DNA from: Alloprevotella sp. Lung230
GTDB taxonomy: Bacteria; Bacteroidota; Bacteroidia; Bacteroidales; Bacteroidaceae
Direction: 5' to 3'
Assembly: GCF_014385435.1 (NCBI RefSeq)
Contig: NZ_JACSUD010000019.1
Span: 1-41,310 of the forward strand
DNA length: 41,310 bases
Made by a program: the position numbers and the translations under genes. Position 1 is the first letter of the stretch. Each line of letters starts with the position of its first letter. The notes under the pieces are model-generated. The model had not been told where the DNA came from. It worked only from the letters and a program-made list of their open reading frames with translations, and did not search any database. Shown here in pieces: positions 6,779-14,049 of this stretch.

Positions 6779-9700
6779 ATGACAAAACGTAAATTCTTGA
6801 CTTTCGCCTTCCTGCTCGTCACCCTCGCCCTCGCAGCACAGCGCACCACCCACGTGGACGGCACCGTGGTGAGCGCCCGAGAGGCACGCCCCATCGAGAT
6901 GGCCACCGTGCGTTTGCTCCAACTGCCCGACAGTACGCTGGCGGCAGGAGCGGTGACCGACTCGCTGGGCCGATTTGCCCTCACCGTCCCACAAAGCGGG
7001 CGGTTTGCCCTCAAAGTGAGCTATATCGGTCTGCCGAGCATCGTGAAAGCCATCGATCTTCCCACCGACCCCGATAGTCTGCACTTGGGTACGCTCGAGC
7101 TCAAGGGCGAAGACATTGCCCTACGTGCTGCCGTGGTCAAAGCCGTGCTGGCACGCGTGGAGCAGAAGGAGGATACCACGGTGTTCAACGCCGGCGCCTT
7201 CCGCACAGCCGAGGGCAGTACCCTCGAAGCGCTCGTCAAGCAACTGCCGGGAGCGGAAATTGCCGACGACGGCACCATCAAAATCAATGGGAAGACGGTG
7301 AAAGAGTTTCTCATCAACGGCAAGGACTTCTTCAAAGGCGACACGAAGGTAGCGATGAAAAATCTCCCCACCGACATCATCTCCAAGCTCAAGACGTACG
7401 ACAAGAAGAGCGACTATGCCGAGCAGACGGGCATCGACGACGGCGAAGAGACATTCGTGCTCGACATCTCCACCAAGCGGGAGCTCAACCAGAGTTTCAT
7501 CTCCAACATCGACCTCGGCGGCGGATGGGACTACGCCGACCGGGGGCTTTACGCCGGACGCCTCTTTGCCACGCGCTTCACCGACCGCACACGCTACACC
7601 GTCTTTGCCAACCACAACAACGTGGGCGACCGCGGATTTGGCGGGCCGCGCGGATTTAACAACAACACGGGACTCACCACCTCCTCGATGGTGGGCACCG
7701 ACTTCTCGTGGAGCAACAACAAGAAGCGCTTCTCGCCGCAATACTTTGAGGCGGGCGGCAGCGTGCTCTATTTCCGTTCGGACAACGCCACCGAAAGCAC
7801 CACCGCTTCGGAGACGTTCCTCAACTCGGGCACGGGAAAGAGCAGTTTTGCCAACACCCACGCTTGGAACACCAATCTCAATCAGCGCATCTTCTCACGC
7901 TTCAACCTCCAGTGGAGCCCCGACTCGCTCACCTCGCTCTCCTTCCGCCCGCATTTCACGTGGAGCCGGACGAACACGACCGGCAGTTCGCGCACGGCGA
8001 CTTTCGATGCCGATCCCTTTGAGCGCTACGATGTGGACACGACGGACGAGGTGCTCAAACGCGCCTTCCGCAACACGCCTGCCGGTGGGGTAGTGACCAC
8101 CACGGACGACTTTCTGGCCAACCTCACCCGGCGCGACCAGCGCGGACGGAGCACATCGACTTCGGCCGACGGCCATCTCGAAATGACACGCCGTCTCGGC
8201 GGACGCAAGGGGCGCAACATCTCGCTCCAAGCCGAAGGCAGCTACTCCAACAGCACGTCTTTCTCCTACTCCAAGGCCGACATCTATGCCCGCACCACGC
8301 CTGCCGGCACTTCGCCCGCCCTACTCACCGACAACGGCACGCACCAGTTTGCCGACAACGACTCCAAGACGTGGAGCTACCGCCTGGGCGCAGGCTACGT
8401 CGAACCCCTCTTCGGCAAACTCTACGGTGAGGTGCGCTATCATTTCGAACACAAGTTTACGGATGGCAACCGCTCGCTCTACAACCTCCACGACCTGCAA
8501 GCCTACCCCACCCTCGCGGCCTTCATGGCGGCTCATCCGGCCTACGGCGTGGTGAACAATGTTTACCTCCCCGGCGCCGACAAACTGACACCTTGGATGG
8601 ATGCGGCACAGCTGCTCAGCACCCTTAACGCCACGGATGTGCAGGCGGCAGTGCGCGATGCGCAAAACTCACAGTACGCCACCTACCACTACAACACCCA
8701 CAACGCCCAACTGCGACTGCGCTTCAACACGGAGAAAATCAACCTGAGCGCCGGCATCAGTTTCACCCCCGAACGCACCCGCTTGGACTACGAGCGCCCC
8801 ATCGTGGGCCGGATGGACACCGTGCGCAACGTCTTCAACCTCTCCCCGCAGGTGCGCTTCCGCTACAACATCTCCAAGACCGACCGCCTCGACATCTTCT
8901 ATCGCGGCAGTTCGTCGCAGCCCTCCATGACGCAGCTGCTCAACGTGGTCGACAGTTCCGACCCGCTCAACATCGCCGGCGGCAATCCCGGTCTTAAACC
9001 CGCGTGGAACGACAAGCTCCACGCTTTCTACAACGCCTACAACGCCGAGTGGCAACAGGGTACGATGGCCTACGCCAACTTCAACCACACACGCAACGCC
9101 GTCTCCACGCTCATGGTCTACGATGCCGCCACCGGCCGACGCTTCACCCGACCCGAAAACCTCTCGGGCAACTGGAATGCGGCCGCCGGCCTGACCTTCA
9201 ACACACCGCTCGACAAGCAGAAGGTCTTCACCCTCGCCACCTCGACCAACGCGGCCTTCACCCGCAGCGTGGGCTTCGTCTCCTCCTCGTCGTCCACAGC
9301 CTTCAGCGGCATTCCCACCCTCGAACAGCTCAACGCGCTCTTCGCCTCCGTGGCGGCCGAAAAGAGTGTCAGCCGCGTCCTCACCTTGGGCGAAAACATC
9401 GACCTGGCCTACCGCCGTTCGCTTTGGGACGTGGCCCTCAACGGCCGTGTGAACTATCAGCACTCGCGCGCCTCCCTCCAAGCGGGCACCAATCTCGACA
9501 CGTGGAGCTTCGCCTATGGGGCCACGGCCAACCTCAACCTGCCTTTCGGTCTGAGCCTCTCCACCGACATCCGCATGCAGTCGCGCCGCGGTTTCTCGGC
9601 CTCTTCGATGAACACCAACGAACTGCTCTGGAACGCCCAACTCTCGCAATCCTTCCTCCGCGACCGATCCCTCACGCTCAGCCTCCGCTTCTACGACATC

Positions 9701-9934
9701 CTCTCGCAGCAAAGCAACATCTCCCGCACGGTCAACGCCATGATGCGCGCCGACACGTGGAGCAACTCTCTCACCGCCTATGTCATGCTCCACGTCATCT
9801 ACAAGCTCAACATCTTCGGCGGCAACGCCAAGACCGAAAACCCGGGCAACCGCCCCGGCCCCGACCCTCGCGGCCCGATGATGCCTCCTCCCGGCGGTGG
9901 CCACCGCGGTTTCGGCGGCCCCGGCCATTTCTAA
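6779..9934 (+). CDS. Outer membrane beta-barrel protein with CarboxypepD_reg-like domain
   Basis: 1051 residues. A signal peptide (MTKRKFLTFAFLLVTLALAA, cleaved near AQR) is followed by a CarboxypepD_reg-like beta-sandwich (about residues 24-115; VDGTVVSAREARPIEMATVR, then DSLGRFALTV). A plug-like region follows (about 125-230; KQLPGAEIADDGTIKINGKT), and then a long barrel rich in aromatic/Asn/Thr strands that fits the OMP_b-brl_3 family. These proteins resemble TonB-dependent transporters, but their ligands are mostly unknown. The last 29 residues are Gly/Pro-rich (PPPGGGHRGFGGPGHF), beyond the expected final strand. The gene stands alone, divergent from the ATPase pair, and ends at a strong terminator. 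Codons are very GC-rich, producing long antisense open frames that are artefacts. Confidence 0.9.
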   Translation: MTKRKFLTFAFLLVTLALAAQRTTHVDGTVVSAREARPIEMATVRLLQLPDSTLAAGAVTDSLGRFALTVPQSGRFALKVSYIGLPSIVKAIDLPTDPDSLHLGTLELKGEDIALRAAVVKAVLARVEQKEDTTVFNAGAFRTAEGSTLEALVKQLPGAEIADDGTIKINGKTVKEFLINGKDFFKGDTKVAMKNLPTDIISKLKTYDKKSDYAEQTGIDDGEETFVLDISTKRELNQSFISNIDLGGGWDYADRGLYAGRLFATRFTDRTRYTVFANHNNVGDRGFGGPRGFNNNTGLTTSSMVGTDFSWSNNKKRFSPQYFEAGGSVLYFRSDNATESTTASETFLNSGTGKSSFANTHAWNTNLNQRIFSRFNLQWSPDSLTSLSFRPHFTWSRTNTTGSSRTATFDADPFERYDVDTTDEVLKRAFRNTPAGGVVTTTDDFLANLTRRDQRGRSTSTSADGHLEMTRRLGGRKGRNISLQAEGSYSNSTSFSYSKADIYARTTPAGTSPALLTDNGTHQFADNDSKTWSYRLGAGYVEPLFGKLYGEVRYHFEHKFTDGNRSLYNLHDLQAYPTLAAFMAAHPAYGVVNNVYLPGADKLTPWMDAAQLLSTLNATDVQAAVRDAQNSQYATYHYNTHNAQLRLRFNTEKINLSAGISFTPERTRLDYERPIVGRMDTVRNVFNLSPQVRFRYNISKTDRLDIFYRGSSSQPSMTQLLNVVDSSDPLNIAGGNPGLKPAWNDKLHAFYNAYNAEWQQGTMAYANFNHTRNAVSTLMVYDAATGRRFTRPENLSGNWNAAAGLTFNTPLDKQKVFTLATSTNAAFTRSVGFVSSSSSTAFSGIPTLEQLNALFASVAAEKSVSRVLTLGENIDLAYRRSLWDVALNGRVNYQHSRASLQAGTNLDTWSFAYGATANLNLPFGLSLSTDIRMQSRRGFSASSMNTNELLWNAQLSQSFLRDRSLTLSLRFYDILSQQSNISRTVNAMMRADTWSNSLTAYVMLHVIYKLNIFGGNAKTENPGNRPGPDPRGPMMPPPGGGHRGFGGPGHF

Positions 9935-9950
9935 GCCCATACTCTACACA

Positions 9951-9993
9951 AAAAGCGATGCCCGACACTTTCGTTGTGTCGGGCATCGCTTTT
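9951..9993. terminator. Bidirectional rho-independent terminator
   Basis: An 18-bp perfect stem, AAAAGCGATGCCCGACAC paired with GTGTCGGGCATCGCTTTT, encloses a 7-nt loop. The A/T ends give a U-tract on either strand. It separates the convergent outer membrane protein gene and S24 regulator gene and can serve both. Confidence 0.92.
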
Positions 9994-10011
9994 CTTTCTG
10001 AAAGCCTTTGT

Positions 10012-10677
10012 CTAAAAACTATGCAACTTTCCCACCACGCGGTAGAGTTGCAGAATGCGGCTGATGGGATAGCGCTCCACGCCAAACTCGGGGTTGCTCG
10101 CCACAAACTCCAGCATCGTCGGGTCGTCGGGCACGCGCCGCAACTTCTTCACCGTCCGCAGGTCGTCCAGCACCACAGCGTAGATGTGCCCCGGTTCGAG
10201 GTTGTCGAGCGTGCAGGCGCGCAAAGCCACTTTGTCGCCCGGCTCGATGTCGGGCACCATGCTCTTCCCCTGCACCGAACACCAGAGGTCGGCCGAGCGG
10301 TTCAGCGGCGTGTCGATGTAGTAGCTCGGTTGCAGCGTCTGGTCGTTCTCCGTTTCCCAAAATCCGCAGGTGAAGTCGCATTCGTACACCGGCAACCCCT
10401 CGGGACAGCTTTTCTTCGCCTTGGCTGCCTTGCGCTCCTCTTCGGCTTGGCGCGCTTCTTCGATTTCGCTCACCAGCATCGGCCCATCGCCCGAGATGAA
10501 CCAGTCCACCGAAACGCCGAGCCGCTCGCGCAGGGCTTTCAGAAAGTCATACTTCGGCATCACCGCCCCCGTCAGATAGCTGCGGATGCGGGCCTCGCTC
10601 GTCTCCACGATGTGGGCAAACTGCGTGTTCTTGCCCTTGGCAAAACGGTCTATCAGAAGTTGTAGTCGAGCGATCAT
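10012..10677 (-). CDS. S24-family (LexA/CI-like) transcriptional regulator
   Basis: 221 residues. The N-terminal helix-turn-helix of XRE type occupies about 1-60 (TQFAHIVETSEARIRSYLTG). A charged linker (70-90) is followed by an S24 peptidase domain. Ser139 in WCSVQGKSMVPDIEPGDKV and Lys177 or Lys178 in LRTVKKLRR are positioned as the Ser-Lys dyad for self-cleavage. A candidate cleavage dipeptide is Cys-Gly at 104-105. Such proteins repress target promoters until RecA-stimulated or spontaneous autocleavage. The gene has its own TTTG-19-TAATTTTG promoter and a perfect 13-bp palindrome in its leader, consistent with autoregulation. The targets are unknown; it stands alone beside a repeat-rich region. 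Confidence 0.88.
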   Translation of the reverse strand: MIARLQLLIDRFAKGKNTQFAHIVETSEARIRSYLTGAVMPKYDFLKALRERLGVSVDWFISGDGPMLVSEIEEARQAEEERKAAKAKKSCPEGLPVYECDFTCGFWETENDQTLQPSYYIDTPLNRSADLWCSVQGKSMVPDIEPGDKVALRACTLDNLEPGHIYAVVLDDLRTVKKLRRVPDDPTMLEFVASNPEFGVERYPISRILQLYRVVGKLHSF

Positions 10678-10700
10678 TTTCTTGCGAGATAATGTAGTGG

Positions 10701-10713
10701 TCAGAAATTCTGA
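10701..10713. promoter_or_regulatory. Perfect palindrome in the S24 regulator leader, candidate operator
   Basis: TCAGAAATTCTGA is a perfect inverted repeat around a central A/T. It lies 24 bp upstream of the regulator's ATG and about 57 bp downstream of its -7 box, a common position for autorepression. Binding is inferred only. Confidence 0.5.
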
Positions 10714-10769
10714 AATCGCATCTCGGCCGTTCTTTGCGATTTACGCCTACCTCCGACACGATTTCACCG

Positions 10770-10800
10770 CAAAATTACGAATTTAGTTCGACTATTCAAA
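10770..10800 (-). promoter_or_regulatory. Promoter of the S24 regulator
   Basis: On the minus strand TTTG (10797-10800), a 19-bp spacer and TAATTTTG (10770-10777) match the Bacteroidota -33/-7 consensus closely. The predicted start is near 10763, giving a leader of about 85 nt that includes the 13-bp palindrome. Confidence 0.75.
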
Positions 10801-10928
10801 ACTTTCATCGTGGCTTTCATCTCAAACAATTGCATCCTTGTACAAAATGGTAGAGTCATTCACCATCACCTTTTGCGGCTTTCATTTCTTCTCCTCTTCT
10901 CATGCCTTGTGGGATGTTCTTCCTCTTC

Positions 10929-11150
10929 CTCGCGCGCGTATACCCTACAATAGGCTGTGTTTTTTGCCTTCAATCCTTCACCCATAGGGGTAAACGTCTG
11001 ATTTCCTTGGGATTGCAGGTGAAGGCAAAGTGAAGGCAAAGCTTCACCATAAGCAGTGCCTATCCAGCACTTTATCCAACGCGGTGAAGGCAGTGAAGGC
11101 AAAAAACGCCCTTATCGTGTAGTGTAACGCGCGCGTGGGCGCGTGCGAAA
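10929..11150. repeat. Palindromic intergenic element, copy B
   Basis: The left arm (10929-10985) reads CGCGCGCGTATACCCTACAA and then TTTTTTGCCTTCAATCCTTC. The right arm (11083-11150) is its approximate inverse: GGTGAAGGCAGTGAAGGC, then AAAAAACGCC and GTAGTGTAACGCGCGCGT. The centre holds a second, smaller inverted set, GGTGAAGGCAAAGTGAAGGC followed by CTTCACC (about 11018-11048). Both tips are alternating pyrimidine/purine C/G runs. The whole element could fold as a long hairpin or cruciform. The rest of 10678-10928 contains only the regulator's leader and promoter and no visible gene. Confidence 0.85.
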
Positions 11151-11177
11151 GGCGCGAAGGAAGCAAAAGATTTTTCA

Positions 11178-11240
11178 TCAGAGGTAGTTTTGCGCCGCTC
11201 TGAGATAAATCAAACTGCCTCTGAGTTAAATCGACATTCT
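11178..11240. repeat. Three 21-bp tandem repeats downstream of element B
   Basis: Units start at 11178, 11199 and 11220 with exact 21-bp spacing and begin TCAGAGGTAG, TCTGAGATAAATCAAACTGC and TCTGAGTTAAATC. The same unit occurs four times after element C (30564-30647). The positional conservation relative to the palindromic element indicates one composite repeat. Confidence 0.75.
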
Positions 11241-11259
11241 TGCCGGGAAGATGCGCAAG

Positions 11260-11330
11260 TGTTAAATTCAAGTTAAATCCGGGGATGAGTGGCTGAAATC
11301 AAAGTCGAGATGTCTATATATAAACAGAGG
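11260..11330. repeat. Conserved 70-bp module downstream of element B
   Basis: It contains GTTAAATTCAAGTTAAATCC, then GGGGATGAGTGGC and GAGATGTCTATATATA. The same blocks, in the same order and spacing, lie at 30702-30772 downstream of element C, while the sequence between modules differs. No open frame is shared, so it is a non-coding conserved segment. Confidence 0.72.
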
Positions 11331-11395
11331 AAAGCCGATAGCAAAAACTACGGCTTTTCCACGCCATCTTTTTCGGTACCTCGCACAAACCAATG

Positions 11396-12022
11396 TTAAT
11401 CCCCAATCGGTCATTAGACGGAATTGTGTTTGGCAAAGTGCCCATACAACACAGAGGGACGATGCCGTCGAAACCAGCGCCCATACGCCGCACGGGGTCC
11501 CCGAAGGGGGCTTCTACCAATAGCCGTAGTGTGAGGAGGACGAAGGACGACGAACCTACGGAACACAATCGTGCAGGGCCGTGCGTCCTCGAAGAGGGCG
11601 AATATCGGTTGACCAAAACCGGCAGTTGTGTTTCTACCGATAGGAGTCCCCTTCGGGGGCGTTCCTTTCGGTGTTGGGTGGTCCGTAGGTTCGTCGGGCA
11701 AGCCCTCCTCGCCTACGGCTATTCAGATTCGCCCCCTCCGGGGACGCTGCTGCCCACACGCGGTTCAGGGACAACATACCCTTACGACACAGAGGGACGA
11801 TGTCGACGAAACATAATCCTCAATCGGTCATTAGGCGGAATTGTGTTTGACAAAGCGTCTCATCCCGAAGGTAGGGGCACTTTTCCTTAAGGCAAACGAG
11901 CAGAGTAAATGAGTGGAGCGAAATTTGAACTCTGCCATCGCGTGGAAAAGTCTCAAAGAAACGCCCTCTCCTTTTGGGTGGGCAAAATGACCAAAAATGC
12001 TCTAATGACCGATTGGAATTAA
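11396..12022. mobile_element. MITE-like non-coding segment with 21-22-bp terminal inverted repeats
   Basis: The left end TTAATCCCCAATCGGTCATT (11396 on) and the right end at 12002-12022, whose reverse complement is TTAATTCCAATCGGTCATTA, are near-identical inverted termini bounding about 627 bp. An internal direct copy of the left end (near 11812-11860) repeats AATCGGTCATTAG and GGAATTGTGTTTG, and ACACAGAGGGACGATG also occurs twice (near 11450 and 11790). Inside is a long inverted repeat (11499-11562 against 11682-11744). Open frames across it follow the repeats and look spurious. No clear target-site duplication was found. It is probably a non-autonomous transposon or a composite of repeats. 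Confidence 0.55.
11879..11951. other. Nested stem-loop structure
   Basis: Two nested inverted pairs are visible: ACTTTTCC (11879-11886) with GGAAAAGT (11944-11951), and inside them GCAGAGT (11900-11906) with ACTCTGC (11929-11935). They lie near the right end of the MITE-like segment. They could form an RNA or single-strand DNA hairpin; function unknown. Confidence 0.45.
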
Positions 12023-12066
12023 GTTAAAACGTACCGGTCGGTGCCCACAAATCGGTTTTTAATGTT

Positions 12067-12074
12067 TATCTTTG
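12067..12074 (+). promoter_or_regulatory. Putative -7 box for the LRR gene pair
   Basis: TATCTTTG matches TAnnTTTG and lies 23 bp before the ATG at 12098. This supports 12098 rather than 12041 as the translation start. A -33 partner is not clear. The box lies just outside the MITE-like segment, which may have changed the upstream region. Confidence 0.6.
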
Positions 12075-12097
12075 TCCCGATTTATATCTTCTACGCT

Positions 12098-12712
12098 ATG
12101 CACCACACGATTGCTCTCTTTCTCTTCATTTGTTTGAGCCTTTCCCTGGGTTTGAACAGCAGTGCTCCTCCCGCCATGAAGGGGGAGAAACTGCGTGTGT
12201 TGTACCAACTGCCCTTTCAGACAGAACTGGACTACTACGACCTCTCAAACGATGGACTCACTGAATTTCCCAATCTCTCGATGTACAAGATTAAGCACCT
12301 CAATATCTCCCACAACGATATTGAGCGCATAAACGAGAGCGGCTATCATAAGAAAAAGGAGCAACAGATGGCTCCCTGCCTGCCCGAGGGCATAGAGACA
12401 CTCGACATCTCACACAACAAGCTCCAGCAGCTTTTTATCCCTATGGACTATGCCCCTCAGTTAAAACGTCTCGATGCCTCCTACAATCGATTAGAAGGGC
12501 TGCAGCTTACTTGTAGAAACCTTAAGGAGGTCAATCTTTCACACAATAAAATAAATTTCCCGATGGAACTCAACAGCTGGGCCTACCCGCCTTGGAAAGT
12601 GCATCTCCATAAGCTCAATCTTCGCGACAATCCTCTAAATTGGATTCCCGACTATTATCAAGAGTATGTCGATACCCTCTTGTTTAATCCCCCCTTGGTC
12701 AATCATAAATGA
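12098..12712 (+). CDS. Secreted leucine-rich repeat protein 1
   Basis: 204 residues from ATG 12098, chosen because the -7 box at 12067 excludes the upstream ATG at 12041. A signal peptide (MHHTIALFLFICLSLSLGLN) precedes about five LRRs with the LxxLxxSxNxI pattern, for example LDISHNKLQQLFIP, LKRLDASYNRLEGL and LKEVNLSHNKINF. There is no lipobox, so it is exported to periplasm or beyond. LRRs usually bind proteins; the partner is unknown. It shares YDLSNDGLTEFPNLSMYKIK with DLSNDGLREIPSLSMYFIK in the next gene, so the two are tandem paralogues. The stop is 1 bp before the next ATG. No T9SS C-terminal domain is evident. Confidence 0.8.
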   Translation: MHHTIALFLFICLSLSLGLNSSAPPAMKGEKLRVLYQLPFQTELDYYDLSNDGLTEFPNLSMYKIKHLNISHNDIERINESGYHKKKEQQMAPCLPEGIETLDISHNKLQQLFIPMDYAPQLKRLDASYNRLEGLQLTCRNLKEVNLSHNKINFPMELNSWAYPPWKVHLHKLNLRDNPLNWIPDYYQEYVDTLLFNPPLVNHK

Positions 12713-12713
12713 G

Positions 12714-13433
12714 ATGAAACGGATACTTCTCTTGTTGGGCTGTATGCTCTGCCTCGGTTGCAGTCCTCAGCGGCAAAAAGATGCAGCGGCAGCAGACAAG
12801 ACAGCCCAGGATGACGCACCCGGAGCTGCACATCCGAAACTTTTACGGCTGCGCCGTCTGCCTTGGGGGACGCACATCGACACGCTCGATTTGAGCAACG
12901 ATGGACTGCGCGAAATCCCCAGTTTGAGCATGTATTTCATCAAGCACATCAACCTTGCTCACAACTTGATAGACTCTATCAATGTGCATCGGTTGCCCAA
13001 TGGGTTGCACAGCATAGATTTGTCCTACAATCGCCTAAAAGGACGCATAGACTATTGGGACGCTTCGATACACCAGCAACTGCGGAGTATCAATCTGTCG
13101 CACAATCGCATCACCATATTCCTGACCAATGCTGGTTCGGACTGGGCACTCCTCGACCTCTCGCACAATGACTTGCAGTGCTATTGTCCCCCGACGGAAT
13201 ATCATTGTCATCCGCCTCTCCGGGTAGACCTCTCGCACAATCCTCGCTGCTCGCACCTTGTCTTCCCTTGGTATCGCGACATCGGCACAAGTTTGCGCCG
13301 CACTCGGTTTGTTCGGAACGGCACAAAGGGGGAGCATCTGCCCCTTCGATTAGCGCCACGCGAGGCCTCGGAAAAGGAATGGCGCAAAGGCACGATACGC
13401 TTGATTTCTCCCCTCATCGAGATTATCAATTGA
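12714..13433 (+). CDS. Leucine-rich repeat lipoprotein 2
   Basis: 239 residues from ATG 12714, one base after the upstream stop. The start MKRILLLLGCMLCLGCSPQR is a lipoprotein signal with Cys16 the likely lipidated residue (Cys10 possible). About six LRRs follow (IDTLDLSNDGLREIPSL, IKHINLAHNLIDSI, LHSIDLSYNRLKGR, LRSINLSHNRITIF, WALLDLSHNDLQ). The C-terminal 60 residues are basic and not repeat-like. It is a paralogue of the preceding gene and probably anchored in the outer membrane. A hairpin terminator lies 10 bp after the stop. A longer frame starting inside gene 1 (12666) lacks the lipoprotein start and is rejected. Confidence 0.83.
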   Translation: MKRILLLLGCMLCLGCSPQRQKDAAAADKTAQDDAPGAAHPKLLRLRRLPWGTHIDTLDLSNDGLREIPSLSMYFIKHINLAHNLIDSINVHRLPNGLHSIDLSYNRLKGRIDYWDASIHQQLRSINLSHNRITIFLTNAGSDWALLDLSHNDLQCYCPPTEYHCHPPLRVDLSHNPRCSHLVFPWYRDIGTSLRRTRFVRNGTKGEHLPLRLAPREASEKEWRKGTIRLISPLIEIIN

Positions 13434-13442
13434 ACACAAAAA

Positions 13443-13471
13443 AATCCCCTCGCTCGTTGAGCGAGGGGATT
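13443..13471. terminator. Bidirectional terminator between LRR gene 2 and rplQ
   Basis: The 13-bp stem AATCCCCTCGCTC / GAGCGAGGGGATT has a 3-nt loop and is preceded by an A-run, which gives a U-tract for minus-strand transcripts. It is placed 22 bp after the rplQ stop (minus) and 10 bp after the LRR stop (plus), so it can end both convergent units. Confidence 0.9.
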
Positions 13472-13493
13472 GGCATAAGTATGTGGTGTTGTA

Positions 13494-13991
13494 TTATTCT
13501 GCAGTCTTTTCTTCTGCAACAACTTCTGCTTCAACAGCAGGAGTTTCGGCCACTTCGGCAGCAGGAGCAGCTTCGGCAGCCTTCTTGGAACGACGAGTGC
13601 GCTTAACCTTCTTTTCGGTCTTGGCCATGTTCTCGTTGTAGTCAACCAACTCGATGAAGCACATCGCAGCAGCGTCTTGGGCGCGGAAGCCGGTTTTGAT
13701 GATGCGGGTGTAGCCACCGGGACGATCAGCTACCTTCGCACTTACTTCCTTGAAGAGTTCGGTGACAGCGTACTTATCTTTGAGGTAGGAGAAGACCACA
13801 CGACGGCTGTTGGTGGTGTCTTGCTTCGACTTGGTGATAAGGGGCTCAACGTACTTCTTCAACGCCTTTGCCTTTGCTACAGTCGTAGTGATTCTTTTGT
13901 GCTTGATCAACGACACAGCCATGTTGGAGAGCATGGCAGCGCGGTGAGAAGCAGTACGACTGAGATGATTGAATTTCTTATTGTGTCTCAT
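13494..13991 (-). CDS. rplQ: 50S ribosomal protein L17
   Basis: 165 residues; the L17 core fills about 1-118 ([20 protein letters not shown] start, then [20 protein letters not shown]). Residues about 120-165 are a tail, first basic ([11 protein letters not shown]) then Ala/Glu/Val-rich. The tail is absent from the 127-residue E. coli protein but usual in Bacteroidota. It is the last gene of the long ribosomal run, directly after rpoA, and is followed by a hairpin terminator. Confidence 0.97.
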   Translation of the reverse strand: MRHNKKFNHLSRTASHRAAMLSNMAVSLIKHKRITTTVAKAKALKKYVEPLITKSKQDTTNSRRVVFSYLKDKYAVTELFKEVSAKVADRPGGYTRIIKTGFRAQDAAAMCFIELVDYNENMAKTEKKVKRTRRSKKAAEAAPAAEVAETPAVEAEVVAEEKTAE

Positions 13992-14049
13992 TTTTGTACT
14001 TTGTTTTAATGGGATAGTTGATCAATCGATCACGTTGGTGAACGTGGGA

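Noticed and set aside
6395-7084. N-terminal extension of the AAA ATPase frame
   Set aside because: It would run through the intergenic palindrome array and antisense through the start of the outer membrane protein gene; the family-like start is the ATG at 6394.
8669-9940. 423-codon antisense frame within the outer membrane protein gene, and similar antisense frames at 7121-7861 and 9004-10665
   Set aside because: These are artefacts of GC-rich codon usage; composition is Gly/Val/Glu/Arg biased without domains, while the plus-strand gene has a signal peptide and family features.
11393-11890. 165-codon open frame on the plus strand in the repeat-rich region
   Set aside because: Its translation follows the inverted and direct repeats of the MITE-like segment, has no recognisable domain or export signal, and similar-length frames exist on the other strand.
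12041-12097. Upstream ATG at 12041 as the start of LRR protein 1
   Set aside because: It precedes the TATCTTTG -7 box and adds a second hydrophobic stretch; the ATG at 12098 gives a normal signal peptide.
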